From Streptomyces sp. NBC_00083 (GTDB taxonomy: Bacteria; Actinomycetota; Actinomycetes; Streptomycetales; Streptomycetaceae), in assembly GCF_026343295.1 (NCBI RefSeq), contig NZ_JAPELY010000001.1:1054001-1118000 (forward strand): 64,000 nt of DNA. Reading direction: 5' to 3'. Shown piece by piece: positions 26,789 to 36,958 of the stretch (position 1 is its first letter; each line of letters begins with the position of its first letter). A program made the position numbers and the translations under genes. Under the pieces are notes generated by a model. It saw nothing but the letters and a program-made list of their open reading frames with translations. It was not told the DNA's origin and made no database searches.

Positions 26789-28099
26789 CTACGACGCCAG
26801 GACCTTGCGGCGGCGTCTCGCGCGGGAGGCGATCGGGATCTCCGCGACCTCCTGCTCCGGCACCCCGATCTGCGGGAGCAGCGCCGCGGACGCCCCGGCC
26901 CGGCCCGCGACGACCGCCGCCGGCGTACCACCGCGGCGCCGGATCGACCCCGGCACCAGCGGCCGCCCGGACGTGTGCACCGCCACCGCGCTGAGCGGCG
27001 CCGCGATGAGCAGCAGCAGCGCGCACAGCACGTACCCCATGCCGCTGTACCCCGCGTACTGCGAGAGCAGGCTGCCCGTGAGTGGCCCGCAGGCCACCCC
27101 GAGCGAGGACGCCGACCCGGCGAGGACCGCCCAGCGGCCGTGCGGGTCGAGCGAGGCGGAGAGTCCGATGAGGTAGGACAGGACCACCGGGTAGAAGACA
27201 TTCCACAGGATCTCGCCGCTCGCGAAGGAGAGGAGGCCCCGCGCGGACGAACTCGCCACGATGCACGCCGCGATGACCGCCGTGCCCGCCCCGATCGGCA
27301 CCGCCCGCCCGAGCCGCGCGCCGAGCGCACCCGCGCCGAGCACGCCGAGCAGCCCCGCGCCGAGCCCGGCCGCGAAGACCATGCCGACGGTGACCTCGCT
27401 GAGGCCGGCCTGGGTGAGGCCGATCCGCCCGCTGACGCCCCACAGCGCGTTCTGCGCCAGTGACCAGCAGAGCATCGTCGCGGCGAGGACCGTGCCGGAG
27501 CGCCGGTGAGGAAGCCGGACGCCGGGCGCGGCGCCGGCGCTCTCCACCGGCCTGCCCGACCCGTACGCGCCCGGAAGGAACCGCGTGGTGGGCCACACGA
27601 GCGCCGCGACGACCGCGATCGCGGCGAGCGGGGTGGCGTGGCCGCCGCCGAGATGAGGGATGGTCAGGTAGAGCGCGCCGGCCGTCGCGGAGACCGAGAG
27701 CAGGCCGAGCGTGGAGGCGCGGTGCGGATCGCGCTGGGCGGCGATGCCGGCCGCCGCGACCGCCGTGGCGGTGCCGGAGCCGAGCCCGCCGACGACCGCG
27801 CCGGCCACGACGAGCGGGATCAGGGTGGTGAGCGCGGCGGCTCCGTACCCGGTGACCGCGAGGAGCAGCCCCAGTCTGGCGAGCCGGCGCGGTCCGTGCC
27901 GCTCGACCCGCGAGGCGAGCGTGAAACCGGCGGTCGCCGAGCTCAACAGGAGGGTGGAGCCGACGAGTCCGGCTTCGGCGGGGGAGAGTCCGAGGCCGGC
28001 CGAGAGACGGCCGACGACGGTGGGAAGGAGGTACGCGGCGAGGTAACCGGCGGTGAAGACGGCGACCAGAGGCCAGGCGGCACGAGGGCGTGCGGACAT
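26789..28099 (-). CDS. MFS transporter
   Basis: 436 residues with about 12 hydrophobic segments. Typical MFS features are the loop ASRVERHGPRRLARLG after helix 2 (motif A-like) and a Gly/Ala-rich helix 5 region (VVGGLGSGTATAVAAAG). Substrate unknown; the divergent sugar-acid catabolic genes suggest uptake or export of a related compound (inference from position only). ATG at 28099 (MSARPRAAW) is preferred to the upstream in-frame ATG at 28183 because the latter adds a non-hydrophobic leader. Confidence 0.85.
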   Translation of the reverse strand: MSARPRAAWPLVAVFTAGYLAAYLLPTVVGRLSAGLGLSPAEAGLVGSTLLLSSATAGFTLASRVERHGPRRLARLGLLLAVTGYGAAALTTLIPLVVAGAVVGGLGSGTATAVAAAGIAAQRDPHRASTLGLLSVSATAGALYLTIPHLGGGHATPLAAIAVVAALVWPTTRFLPGAYGSGRPVESAGAAPGVRLPHRRSGTVLAATMLCWSLAQNALWGVSGRIGLTQAGLSEVTVGMVFAAGLGAGLLGVLGAGALGARLGRAVPIGAGTAVIAACIVASSSARGLLSFASGEILWNVFYPVVLSYLIGLSASLDPHGRWAVLAGSASSLGVACGPLTGSLLSQYAGYSGMGYVLCALLLLIAAPLSAVAVHTSGRPLVPGSIRRRGGTPAAVVAGRAGASAALLPQIGVPEQEVAEIPIASRARRRRKVLAS

Positions 28100-28412
28100 G
28101 GGCGTTCCAAGGAACAGTGCCCGTGGGGCAGGGAGGTCAAAGAGGGGGGAGGCGCCCGGTGTTGTACGGGAACGCGGGCCCAATTTGTATCAAGCGCCCG
28201 GAGCGCGCGAAAAGCCGGAACGACGTGATCTGGGTCACGTTTCGTTTGGCCGGGGAACGGGCGGGTAAACGGGCGAATTCCGTTCGGGGAGGGGCGGGTT
28301 GGGGGCGCTCGGCGGCGCGTGGATCCTTGACGCCCTCTCGTTCACATATCTAGTCTCTATTTGCATTGATGGACGGCATTGGTGGACGGGCTACTGCGAA
28401 GAAGGTTGGGCC
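28100..28412. promoter_or_regulatory. Divergent regulatory region with a Crp-like palindrome
   Basis: No gene is seen in these 313 bp. ACGTGATC-TG-GGTCACGT at 28223-28240 is an imperfect palindrome matching the streptomycete/E. coli Crp-type half-sites (GTGA-N6-TCAC). A locally AT-rich stretch (28341-28375) just upstream of the dehydratase is a likely promoter position. Confidence 0.4.
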
Positions 28413-29771
28413 GTGCAGGGATCAGAGGGATCGCAGGAATCAGAGGGATCGCAGGGCGCGCACGGAGCGCGCGGGGCGCGGACGCGGCGGATCGCCGAGG
28501 TGCGGCTCACCCCCGTTCTGGTCGCCGACCCCCCGCTGCTCAACGTCCAGGGCGTGCACCAGCCGTACACGCCCCGCCTGATCGTCGAGGTCGTCACGGC
28601 CGGCGGCGTCGTCGGGATCGGCGAGACGTACGGCGACACGAAATACCTCGAACTCGCCCGGCCCTACGCCGCCGCCCTGACCGGCCACGACGTCGCCGAC
28701 CTCAACGGACTGTTCACGTTGATGAACGGCATCGCGGTCGACGACTCCCGGATCGACCACGCGGTCGACGTCGGCGGGCTGCGCGGCGCCCAGACCGCCG
28801 ACAAGCTGCGCCTGTCCGTCGTCTCCGCCTTCGAGGTCGCCTGCCTCGACGCGCTCGGCACGATCCGGGACGTACCGGTCCACACCCTGCTCGGCGGCAA
28901 GGTCCGCGACTCCGTCGAGTACAGCGCCTATCTCTTCTACCGCTGGGCCGAACACCCGGGCGGCGCGGGCGAGAAGGACGAGTGGGGCGCGGCCCTCGAC
29001 CCCGCCGGGATCGTGGCGCAGGCCCGCCGCTTCGTGGACGCGTACGGCTTCCGCTCCTTCAAGCTCAAGGGCGGTGTCCTCCCGCCCGAGCAGGAGGTCG
29101 CCGCGGTCCGGGCCCTCGCCGCCGCCTTCCCCGGCCACCCGCTCCGGCTCGACCCCAACGGCGGCTGGACCCCGGCGACCTCGCTGCGCGTCGCCGCCGA
29201 ACTCGGTGACGTACTGGAGTACCTGGAGGACCCGGCGCCGGGCACCGCCGCGATGGCCGAGGTCTCCCGGGGCACGGCGGTACCGCTCGCCACCAACATG
29301 TGCGTGACGACGTTCCCCGAGATCCGCGAGGCGTTCCTGAGCGACGCCGTCCAGGTCGTCCTGTCCGACCACCACTACTGGGGCGGGCTGCGCAACACCC
29401 GTGAACTCGCCGCGATCTGCCGGACGTTCGGCGTCGGCCTCTCCATGCACTCCAACACGCACCTGGGGATCAGCCTCGCCGCGATGACGCACGTCGCCGC
29501 GACCGTCCCCAACCTCGACTACGCCTGCGACAGCCACTACCCGTGGCAGACCGAGGACGTGATCACCGCCCGGCACGAGTTCCACGCGGGGCGCCTGACC
29601 GTGTCGGACGCGCCCGGCCTCGGCGTGCGGCTCGACCGCGCCGAACTGGCCCGGCTGCACCGGCGCTGGCTGGAGGACGACGGCGCCCTGCGCGACCGCG
29701 ACGACGCGGCCGCGATGCGGCGGGCACCGGGGCACGAGGGGTGGACGACGCCGGCGCTGCCGCGCTGGTAG
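28413..29771 (+). CDS. Enolase-superfamily glucarate dehydratase-like enzyme
   Basis: 452 residues. The barrel carries the KxK motif in SFKLKGG (about 214-220), metal ligands in LDPNGGW (about 245-251) and EDPAP (about 271), and the catalytic His in SMHSNTHLG (about 344), the glucarate dehydratase subgroup pattern. The reaction would be D-glucarate to 5-keto-4-deoxyglucarate. The GTG at 28413 has GAAGG upstream and precedes a Ser/Glu/Gly-rich leader of about 25 residues (GSEGSQESEGSQG) before the conserved N-terminal domain. A PfkB kinase follows after 59 bp, suggesting a sugar-acid pathway. Confidence 0.85.
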   Translation: MQGSEGSQESEGSQGAHGARGARTRRIAEVRLTPVLVADPPLLNVQGVHQPYTPRLIVEVVTAGGVVGIGETYGDTKYLELARPYAAALTGHDVADLNGLFTLMNGIAVDDSRIDHAVDVGGLRGAQTADKLRLSVVSAFEVACLDALGTIRDVPVHTLLGGKVRDSVEYSAYLFYRWAEHPGGAGEKDEWGAALDPAGIVAQARRFVDAYGFRSFKLKGGVLPPEQEVAAVRALAAAFPGHPLRLDPNGGWTPATSLRVAAELGDVLEYLEDPAPGTAAMAEVSRGTAVPLATNMCVTTFPEIREAFLSDAVQVVLSDHHYWGGLRNTRELAAICRTFGVGLSMHSNTHLGISLAAMTHVAATVPNLDYACDSHYPWQTEDVITARHEFHAGRLTVSDAPGLGVRLDRAELARLHRRWLEDDGALRDRDDAAAMRRAPGHEGWTTPALPRW

Positions 29772-29830
29772 CGGGGCTCCTCGCGTCCATCGGGCAGACT
29801 TGCCGGATCAGTACGCGAACGGAGCCCACC

Positions 29831-31042
29831 GTGACGACACCACCCAGCAGAGAGCAGCCGCCGCACCCCGAGCACCACGAGCCCCAGCGGCCCTGTCCGG
29901 ACGGCTCGCCCGACCCCGCCGAGCGCAACCCCCGGCGCCACACCTCCGGCGCCGAGCCGCGCCCCTCCGCCCGGCTCGACCCGCTCGACGGGCTCCGCGA
30001 CCCCCGCGACCCGCCCTGCGACGTCTTCCTCACCGGCACGGTCTTCCTCGACATCATCTTCACCGGCCTCGACTCGGCGCCGGTGCGCGGCACCGAGTCC
30101 TGGGCGCGCGGCATGGGGTCGAGCCCGGGTGGCGTCGCCAACATGGCCACCGCGCTCGCCCGCCTCGGCCTGCACACCTCCCTCGCGGCGGCGTTCGGCG
30201 ACGACCACTACGGCGACTACTGCTGGGACGCGCTGGAACAGGGCGAGGGCATCGACCTGTCGCCGTCGCACACCGTGCCCGGCTGGCACTCCCCGGTCAC
30301 CGTCTCCATGGCGTACGAGGGCGAACGCACCATGGTCACCCACGGCCACGACGCGCCCCACGAACTGTCCGCGCCCAACTGCCCGCCCCGGGCCCGTGCC
30401 GCAGTCGCCTCCCTCGTGCCGGGGCGGCGCGAGGGCTGGATCGCGGACGCGGCGCGCTCCGGCGCGCGCATCTTCGCCGACGTCGGCTGGGACGACACGG
30501 GCCGCTGGGACCTGGCCGGGCTCGAAGAGCTCGAACACTGCGAGGCGTTCCTGCCCAACGCGGCCGAGGCGATGCGCTACACCCGCACCGACTGCCCCCG
30601 CGCCGCGGCCCGCGCGCTCGCCGAGAAGGTGCCGCTCGCGGTGGTGACGCTGGGCCCGGAGGGGGCGTACGCGGTGGACGGCGCGACCGGGGAGACCGCG
30701 GACGTCCCGGCCATCGAGGTGGAGGCCCTCGACCCCACCGGGGCGGGCGACGTCTTCGTGGCGGGCTTCGTCACCGGCACCCTCGCCGGCTGGCCGCTCG
30801 CCGACCGCCTCGCCTTCGCGGGGCTCACCGCCGCCCTGTCGGTCCAGGAGTTCGGCGGGTCCCTCTCGGCGCCGGGGTGGGCGGAGATCGCGAGCTGGTG
30901 GGAGCGGGTGCGCACCCTGGAGAACCAGGACCCGGCGGCCCTGCGCCGCTACGCCTTCCTCTCCGACCTGCTGCCCGGTGCCGCCCGGACCTGGCCGCTG
31001 CGCCGGGCCCTGCCCACCCTGGGCTTCCGGCCCCCGGCCTGA
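29831..31042 (+). CDS. PfkB-family carbohydrate kinase
   Basis: 403 residues. The ATP/catalytic signature DPTGAGDVFVAGF lies near residue 301 with the base Asp in GAGD. The N-terminal GGVANMATALARLG is the sugar-binding PfkB motif 1. About 55 N-terminal residues are Pro/Arg/Glu-rich and probably disordered. The substrate is unknown; its place behind a glucarate dehydratase suggests a keto-deoxy sugar acid or related hexose derivative. GTG at 29831 with GGAG upstream. Confidence 0.85.
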   Translation: MTTPPSREQPPHPEHHEPQRPCPDGSPDPAERNPRRHTSGAEPRPSARLDPLDGLRDPRDPPCDVFLTGTVFLDIIFTGLDSAPVRGTESWARGMGSSPGGVANMATALARLGLHTSLAAAFGDDHYGDYCWDALEQGEGIDLSPSHTVPGWHSPVTVSMAYEGERTMVTHGHDAPHELSAPNCPPRARAAVASLVPGRREGWIADAARSGARIFADVGWDDTGRWDLAGLEELEHCEAFLPNAAEAMRYTRTDCPRAAARALAEKVPLAVVTLGPEGAYAVDGATGETADVPAIEVEALDPTGAGDVFVAGFVTGTLAGWPLADRLAFAGLTAALSVQEFGGSLSAPGWAEIASWWERVRTLENQDPAALRRYAFLSDLLPGAARTWPLRRALPTLGFRPPA

Positions 31043-31201
31043 CCCGGGGCCGGAAGGCCGCGGTGGCCGGGGCCGGGGGCGCACCAGGGGCGGAAAACCT
31101 CTCGGCGGCATGCGCGCCACGTCGTACGCTTGATATCCCAGAGGCTCTCGAACAGCGGGGGCCCTGCAACGGGAGGTATGTGCAGGCCACCCGGCCGGCC
31201 C

Positions 31202-32242
31202 ATGACGCAGACACCCACACACCCGCAGGCGCACGCCCAGATCACCATCCCGGCCAAGCACCCCATGGTGACCGTCCTGGGTTCGAGCGACTCCCTGCTG
31301 CGCGTGATCGAGAAGGCCTTCCCGTCGGCCGACATCCACGTACGGGGCAATGAGATCAGCGCCGTGGGAGACGCGACGGAAGTCGCCCTCGTTCAGCGAC
31401 TGTTCGACGAGATGTTGCTGGTGCCCCGCACCGGACAGCCGATGACGGAGGACGCAGTGGAACGCTCGGTCGCCATGCTCCGCGCGAGCAACGGAACCAA
31501 CGGGGACGTGCAGGGCGAGACACCCGCCGAGGTGCTCACCCAGAACATCCTCTCCAACCGCGGCCGCACCATCCGCCCCAAGACCCTCAACCAGAAGCGG
31601 TACGTCGACGCGATCGACAAGCACACGATCGTCTTCGGCATCGGCCCCGCAGGCACCGGCAAGACGTACCTCGCCATGGCCAAGGCGGTCCAGGCCCTGC
31701 AGTCCAAGCAGGTCACCCGGATCATCCTGACCCGGCCCGCCGTCGAGGCCGGCGAGCGCCTCGGCTTCCTGCCCGGCACGCTCTACGAGAAGATCGACCC
31801 GTACCTGCGCCCGCTCTACGACGCCCTGCACGACATGCTCGACCCCGAGTCGATCCCGCGTCTGATGGCGGCCGGCACCATCGAGGTCGCCCCCCTGGCG
31901 TACATGCGCGGCCGCACCCTCAACGACGCGTTCATCATCCTCGACGAGGCGCAGAACACCAGCGCCGAACAGATGAAGATGTTCCTCACCCGGCTCGGCT
32001 TCGACTCGAAGATCGTCATCACCGGTGACGTCACCCAGGTCGACCTGCCGGGCGGCACCAAGAGCGGTCTGCGCCAGGTCCAGGACATCCTGGACGGCGT
32101 CGAGGACGTGCACTTCTCCCGGCTCACCTCGCAGGATGTCGTCCGGCACAAGCTCGTCGGCCGTATCGTCGACGCGTACGAGCAGTACGACAGCCGCCAG
32201 GACCAGACCCAGACGGGTCGGCGCGGCCGAAACGGGAAGTAG
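31202..32242 (+). CDS. phoH: PhoH-like ATPase (YbeZ type)
   Basis: 346 residues. An N-terminal KH-like region ([30 protein letters not shown]) precedes the P-loop [14 protein letters not shown] (about 148-161) and Walker [10 protein letters not shown] (about 244-252). The conserved [17 protein letters not shown] stretch is typical. PhoH/YbeZ works with YbeY in rRNA processing and ribosome quality control. The ATG at 31202 gives the usual N-terminus; ATG 31178 is possible but has GGGAGG only 1 base away. ybeY follows after 13 bp. Confidence 0.93.
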   Translation: MTQTPTHPQAHAQITIPAKHPMVTVLGSSDSLLRVIEKAFPSADIHVRGNEISAVGDATEVALVQRLFDEMLLVPRTGQPMTEDAVERSVAMLRASNGTNGDVQGETPAEVLTQNILSNRGRTIRPKTLNQKRYVDAIDKHTIVFGIGPAGTGKTYLAMAKAVQALQSKQVTRIILTRPAVEAGERLGFLPGTLYEKIDPYLRPLYDALHDMLDPESIPRLMAAGTIEVAPLAYMRGRTLNDAFIILDEAQNTSAEQMKMFLTRLGFDSKIVITGDVTQVDLPGGTKSGLRQVQDILDGVEDVHFSRLTSQDVVRHKLVGRIVDAYEQYDSRQDQTQTGRRGRNGK

Positions 32243-32255
32243 AGCAGAGCGCACC

Positions 32256-32759
32256 ATGTCGATCGACGTCAACAACGAGTCCGGAACCGAGGTCGACGAG
32301 CAGGCGATCCTCGACATCGCCCGCTACGCCCTCACACGGATGCGGATCCACCCGCTCTCCGAGCTCTCGGTGATCGTCGTGGACGACGAGGCCATGGAGC
32401 AGCTGCACATCCAGTGGATGGACCTGCCGGGCCCCACCGACGTCATGTCCTTCCCGATGGACGAGCTGCGGCCGCCGGCCAAGGACGACGAGGCGGCGGA
32501 GCCCCCGCAGGGGCTCCTCGGCGACATCGTGCTCTGCCCCGAGGTCGCCAAGAGGCAGGGCGAGGAAGCCGAGACGCAGCACTCCATGGACGAGGAGCTC
32601 CAGCTCCTCACCGTCCACGGGGTGCTGCACCTGCTCGGCTACGACCACGAGGAGCCGGACGAGAAGGCCGAGATGTTCGGCCTCCAGGCGGCCATCGTCG
32701 ACGGCTGGCGCGCGGAGAAGGGCCTCACCGGTCCCTCCCCGGCGCCGACCGTCTCATGA
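32256..32759 (+). CDS. ybeY: Endoribonuclease YbeY (rRNA maturation)
   Basis: 167 residues. The zinc motif [11 protein letters not shown] (about 122-132) is the family signature. [11 protein letters not shown] and [11 protein letters not shown] are also conserved. It takes part in 16S rRNA 3'-end maturation and 70S quality control. Start ATG 32256; the stop overlaps the next start (ATGA). Confidence 0.96.
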   Translation: MSIDVNNESGTEVDEQAILDIARYALTRMRIHPLSELSVIVVDDEAMEQLHIQWMDLPGPTDVMSFPMDELRPPAKDDEAAEPPQGLLGDIVLCPEVAKRQGEEAETQHSMDEELQLLTVHGVLHLLGYDHEEPDEKAEMFGLQAAIVDGWRAEKGLTGPSPAPTVS

Positions 32760-34054
32760 CCGGGCAGCTCATCGCCGGTGCCGTCGCGCTGGTCGTCGTC
32801 GCCTGGCTCGCCGCCTGCGCCGAGGCCGGCCTCGCCCGCGTCTCCTCCTTCCGCGCCGCCGAGGCGGTCCGCACCGGCCGGCGCGGCAGCGCCAGACTCG
32901 CGCAGATCGCCGCCGACCCCACGCGCTACCTGAACGTGGCGCTGCTCGTCCGCGTCGCCTGCGAGATGGCGGCCGGCGTCCTCGTCACCTACGTCTGCCT
33001 CGACGAGTTCGGCGAGACGTGGGCGGCGCTGCTCGTCGCCATCGCGGTGATGGTGCTCGTCTCCTACGTCGCCGTCGGCGTCTCGCCGCGCACCATCGGC
33101 CGCCAGCACCCCCTGAACACCGCGACGGCCGCCGCGTACGTCCTGCTGCCGCTCGCCAGGATCATGGGGCCGATCCCGCAGCTCCTGATCCTCCTCGGCA
33201 ACGCGCTCACGCCCGGAAAGGGCTTCCGCAAGGGGCCGTTCGCCTCCGAGGCCGAACTGCGCGCGATGGTCGACCTCGCCGAGGCGGAGTCCCTCATCGA
33301 GGACGACGAGCGCCGCATGGTCCACTCGGTGTTCGAGCTCGGCGACACCCTGGTGCGCGAAGTCATGGTGCCGCGCACCGACCTCGTCTGCATCGAGCGC
33401 TACAAGACGATCCGCCAGGCCCTCACCCTCGCCCTGCGCTCCGGTTTCTCCCGGATCCCGGTGACCGGCGAGAACGAGGACGACATCGTCGGGATCGTCT
33501 ATCTGAAGGACCTGGTCCGCAAGACGCACATCAACCGGGACTCCGAGGCCGACCTCGTCTCCACCGCGATGCGGCCCGCCGCGTTCGTGCCCGACACCAA
33601 GAACGCCGGCGACCTGCTGCGCGAGATGCAGCAGCAGCGCAGCCACGTCGCGGTCGTCATCGACGAGTACGGCGGCACCGCCGGCATCGTCACCATCGAG
33701 GACATCCTGGAGGAGATCGTCGGCGAGATCACCGACGAGTACGACCGTGAACTGCCGCCCGTCACCGAGCTGGAGGACGGCTGCTTCCGGGTCACCGCCC
33801 GGCTCGACATCGGCGACCTGGGCGAACTGTTCGGGTTCGACGAGTTCGACGACGAGGACGTCGAGACGGTGGGCGGACTGCTCGCCAAGTCGCTCGGCCG
33901 GGTCCCGATCGCGGGCGCCTCCGCCGTCGTGGAACTGCCCGACGCGCGCCGGCTGCGGCTCACCGCCGAATCCCCGGCCGGCCGCCGCAACAAGATCGTC
34001 ACCGTGCTCGTGGAGCCGTCCAAGGACGACGGGGACGAGGAGGGAGCGGCATGA
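32756..34054 (+). CDS. CNNM/CorC-type hemolysin-family transporter with CBS domains
   Basis: 432 residues. N-terminal DUF21/CNNM membrane domain (about 1-140, 3-4 helices). Then come a CBS pair (about 190-320, with [15 protein letters not shown] and [14 protein letters not shown]), an acidic [26 protein letters not shown] stretch, and a C-terminal CorC/HlyC domain (about 335-425). Members transport or regulate Mg/Co. It is coupled by ATGA overlaps to both ybeY and the following gene, a common actinobacterial order before era. Confidence 0.92.
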   Translation: MTGQLIAGAVALVVVAWLAACAEAGLARVSSFRAAEAVRTGRRGSARLAQIAADPTRYLNVALLVRVACEMAAGVLVTYVCLDEFGETWAALLVAIAVMVLVSYVAVGVSPRTIGRQHPLNTATAAAYVLLPLARIMGPIPQLLILLGNALTPGKGFRKGPFASEAELRAMVDLAEAESLIEDDERRMVHSVFELGDTLVREVMVPRTDLVCIERYKTIRQALTLALRSGFSRIPVTGENEDDIVGIVYLKDLVRKTHINRDSEADLVSTAMRPAAFVPDTKNAGDLLREMQQQRSHVAVVIDEYGGTAGIVTIEDILEEIVGEITDEYDRELPPVTELEDGCFRVTARLDIGDLGELFGFDEFDDEDVETVGGLLAKSLGRVPIAGASAVVELPDARRLRLTAESPAGRRNKIVTVLVEPSKDDGDEEGAA

Positions 34055-34404
34055 ATCCGAAGCAACTGCGCGCGTTCTGCCTGGAGTTCAACGCGGCGAC
34101 CGAGGAGTTCCCGTTCAACCCGGAGACCTCCGTCTTCAAGGTGCTCGGCAAGGTCTTCGCGCTCACCGCGCTCGATTCCGAGCCGCTCACCGTCAACCTC
34201 AAGTGCGACCCCGACGAGGCGGTCCGGCTCCGCGAGGAACACCCCGCGATCGTGCCGGGCTGGCACATGAACAAACGCCACTGGAACACCGTGAACACGG
34301 CGGAGCTCCCGGACCGCATGGTCCGGGAGCTCATCGAGGACTCGTACGACCTGGTCGTCGCCGGCCTGCCCAAGGCCGAGCGGCTCCGGCTCGACCGGGC
34401 CTGA
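34051..34404 (+). CDS. MmcQ/YjbR family protein
   Basis: 117 residues. The YjbR-like fold is recognised by EEFPFNPETSVFKVLGKVFAL, LTVNLKCDPDEAVRLREEH, PGWHMNKRHWNTV and LIEDSYDLVVAGLPK. Family members are described as DNA-binding-like proteins with a double-wing fold; the cellular role is unclear. ATG overlaps the upstream stop (ATGA). Convergent with the DHA2 exporter. Confidence 0.92.
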   Translation: MNPKQLRAFCLEFNAATEEFPFNPETSVFKVLGKVFALTALDSEPLTVNLKCDPDEAVRLREEHPAIVPGWHMNKRHWNTVNTAELPDRMVRELIEDSYDLVVAGLPKAERLRLDRA

Positions 34405-34461
34405 ACCCCGGACCCCGAAGCCGCACCGGACGGCGCGGACCCGGCCCGGCCGCGGCGGGCA

Positions 34462-35955
34462 CTAGGCCTTGCCGCGGCCGACGCCGAGACCGACCGCGAC
34501 CAGGGCCGCCGCCGCGACCACGAGGCCCGCGTCGATCGCCAGCACCGTACGCACCCCGTCGAACAGCGAGGACTGCGTGGTGGCGAGCACCCCGAGCAGC
34601 GGGATGCCCACGGTCAGGCCGACCTGCTGGGTGGTGGTGACGAGCCCCGTCGCGAGGCCCTGCTCCTCGTCCGGGACACCACTGGTCGCGGTCACGCCGT
34701 ACGAGATGATCGCGCCGAGGTGGCACATGCTGGCCAGCGAGACGGCGACGGTGGCGAGCAGGGCGCCCGAGTGGCTGCCGAGGCCGAGCAGCGCCCCGAT
34801 GAACACGCCCTGGCCGAGCAGCGAGCCGGCCAGGACCCGCCGGGAGCCGAAGCGGCCGATGAGCCGGGCCGCGTACGTACCGGCGAGGGCCGACGCGATG
34901 CCCTGGATGCCGAAGACCAGGCCGGTCTCGAAGGACGAGAGACCCAGGGTCTCCTGGAGGTAGAGGGTCAGGACGAAGACGACCGTCGACATCATCGAGA
35001 AGGTGACGAGGCCGCCCAGGTTGCCCCAGGCCACCGAGCGGCGCTTCAGCATCGGCAGCGAGACCAGCGGCGCCTCGGCCCTCGACTCGACGACGACGAA
35101 CGCGGCGAGCAGGGCGAGGCCCACGACCAGGGTGCCCCACACGTCGGCGCCGCCGAAGCCGCGCTGGGCCGCCGTCGACAGGGAGTAGATCAGCGCGAGC
35201 AGACCACCGGTGACGGTGACGGCGCCGGGCACGTCGAGGCGCGGCCGCTCCGGGGTGCGGGACTCGGGCAGCAGACCCGGGGCGAGCGCCAGGACGACCG
35301 CCGCGAACGCGACGAGCAGGCCCATCGTGGAGCGCCAGCCGAGCGTGTCGGTCATGACACCGCCGAGCACCATGCCGATGGTGAAGCCGAGCGAGAGCAG
35401 CGTGCCGGAGATGCCGAGCGCCTTGTCGCGCTGCGGGCCCTCGGGGAACGTCGTGGTCAGCAGGGACATGCCGGTCGGCACGATGACGGCCGCGCCGAGC
35501 CCCTGCAGGGCGCGCCCGGTCAGGAACGACACCGGGTCCCAGGCGAGGGTGGCCAGCAGCGAGGCCGTGCCGAACAGGGCCAGACCCGTCAGGAACAGCT
35601 TCTTGCGGCCGAAGAGGTCCGCGATCCGGCCGAACAGGAGCAGGAAGCCGCCCGAGGGCAGGGCGAAGGCGGTGACCGCCCACTGCAGCGCGGACCGGCT
35701 CAGGCCGAGGTCCTTGCCGAGGGCCGGCAGCGCCACGTTCAGCACGGAGAAGTCGAGCGCCACCATGAACTGGGCGGCGCAGAGCACGAACAGGACCAGC
35801 TTGGCCCGGCCGCTGAGGCGGGCGTCCGCGGGGGACGCCGGGCTGCCGGCCGGGGTGCTCGCCGGGGTGGTGGGGGAGAGGGGGGAAGAGGGGGAGGGGG
35901 CCGGGCCGGTGGGCCCGGTGACTGCCGTCACCGTCGTCGTCGTATCGATCGCCAT
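34462..35955 (-). CDS. DHA2-type MFS multidrug exporter
   Basis: 497 residues, consistent with 14 membrane helices. Visible motifs: ALDFSVLNVALPALGKDL (helix 1, motif D1), GRIADLFGRKKLFLTG (motif A), LTGRALQGLGAAVIVPTGMSLL (motif B region) and GMVLGGVMTDTLGW (motif C region). About 55 N-terminal residues are Pro/Ser/Thr-rich. It probably exports a drug-like compound using the proton gradient. Divergent from the HTH regulator at 36044, which is the obvious candidate controller. Confidence 0.9.
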   Translation of the reverse strand: MAIDTTTTVTAVTGPTGPAPSPSSPLSPTTPASTPAGSPASPADARLSGRAKLVLFVLCAAQFMVALDFSVLNVALPALGKDLGLSRSALQWAVTAFALPSGGFLLLFGRIADLFGRKKLFLTGLALFGTASLLATLAWDPVSFLTGRALQGLGAAVIVPTGMSLLTTTFPEGPQRDKALGISGTLLSLGFTIGMVLGGVMTDTLGWRSTMGLLVAFAAVVLALAPGLLPESRTPERPRLDVPGAVTVTGGLLALIYSLSTAAQRGFGGADVWGTLVVGLALLAAFVVVESRAEAPLVSLPMLKRRSVAWGNLGGLVTFSMMSTVVFVLTLYLQETLGLSSFETGLVFGIQGIASALAGTYAARLIGRFGSRRVLAGSLLGQGVFIGALLGLGSHSGALLATVAVSLASMCHLGAIISYGVTATSGVPDEEQGLATGLVTTTQQVGLTVGIPLLGVLATTQSSLFDGVRTVLAIDAGLVVAAAALVAVGLGVGRGKA

Positions 35956-36008
35956 GGCCCTACCTTCGCGGCCCGGGAATGCCCGTGGAGAGTGGGAACT
36001 TATCCTGT

Positions 36009-36022
36009 TGGTGGCACCACCA
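36009..36022. promoter_or_regulatory. Small inverted repeat in the exporter/regulator intergenic region
   Basis: TGGTG-GCAC-CACCA sits in the 88-bp gap, 21 bp before the regulator start, with looser outer CTG/CAG arms. It is a candidate operator for the adjacent HTH protein. Confidence 0.3.
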
Positions 36023-36043
36023 GGCAGCCGGCAGGGGGAGTTC

Positions 36044-36916
36044 GTGGCTACACCGATCGACAAGCGACGCCGCAGTGAACTGCGCGAGTTCTTGATGAGC
36101 AGGCGGGCGCGGATCACGCCCACGCAGGCGGGGCTGCCCGACGGCGGGGCCCGCCGCCGCACCCCGGGGCTCCGCCGCGAGGAGGTCGCCGTGCTGGCCG
36201 GGGTCGGCGTCTCCTGGTACCAGTGGCTGGAGCAGGGCCGCGACATCACGGTCTCCCCGCAGGTACTGGACTCGGTGGGCCGGGTGCTCCGGCTGACCAG
36301 CGCCGAGCGCCGCCACCTGTACGTCCTGGCCGGGCTCAACCCGCCCGCCCCGGAGGTCGACCCGGCCAACGTCGACATGTGCCACGGGCTGCAGCGCCTC
36401 ATCGACGCCTGGATGCCGTTCCCCGCGCACATCATGGACGCGTACTGGAACACCGTCATGTACAACGACGCGGCCGCGCTGGTCCTCGGGATGCGCCCCG
36501 AGATCGTGCAGAACTGCCTGATCGCGTTCTTCACCGACCCCATCTACCGCGAGCGCGCCAAGCAGTGGGAGGAGATCGCCTGCACCGTCGTGGCGCAGTT
36601 CCGGGCGGCCTGTTCGGAGCGGCCCGACGACGAGGGGTTCCAGGCGGTCGTCGAGCAGGCAAGGGAGCTGAGCCCGGAGTTCGTGGAGCTGTGGGAGCGG
36701 CGCGATGTCCAGCCCGGAGGGCAGCTCCGCAAGGAGATCGTGCATCCGGCGGTCGGCGCGCTGCACGTGGAGTCGACGCAGCTGCGCGTCCCGGCCCGCC
36801 CGGACCTGGTGATCGTGCTGCACACCCCGCTGCCGAACACCGGCACGGCCGAGAAACTGGAGTGGCTGACCTCGCCGGAGGGCCGGCGCGGGTCGATGTA
36901 CCCGATCGCGGGCTGA
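36044..36916 (+). CDS. HTH regulator with MmyB-like ligand-binding domain
   Basis: 290 residues. The N-terminal helix-turn-helix (about 10-80) has RRTPGLRREEVAVLAGVGVSWYQWLEQGRD, the common streptomycete XRE-like signature. The C-terminal domain (about 105-285) has WNTVMYNDAAALVLG and ends VLHTPLPNTGTAEKLEWL, matching MmyB-like ligand-binding regulators. Such proteins usually repress a divergent transporter or oxidoreductase. GTG at 36044 with GGGGGAG upstream. Confidence 0.9.
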   Translation: MATPIDKRRRSELREFLMSRRARITPTQAGLPDGGARRRTPGLRREEVAVLAGVGVSWYQWLEQGRDITVSPQVLDSVGRVLRLTSAERRHLYVLAGLNPPAPEVDPANVDMCHGLQRLIDAWMPFPAHIMDAYWNTVMYNDAAALVLGMRPEIVQNCLIAFFTDPIYRERAKQWEEIACTVVAQFRAACSERPDDEGFQAVVEQARELSPEFVELWERRDVQPGGQLRKEIVHPAVGALHVESTQLRVPARPDLVIVLHTPLPNTGTAEKLEWLTSPEGRRGSMYPIAG

Positions 36917-36958
36917 GCCGCCGGTCGGCTCCGGCGGCCCGTTCCTTATGCTCGGGGC

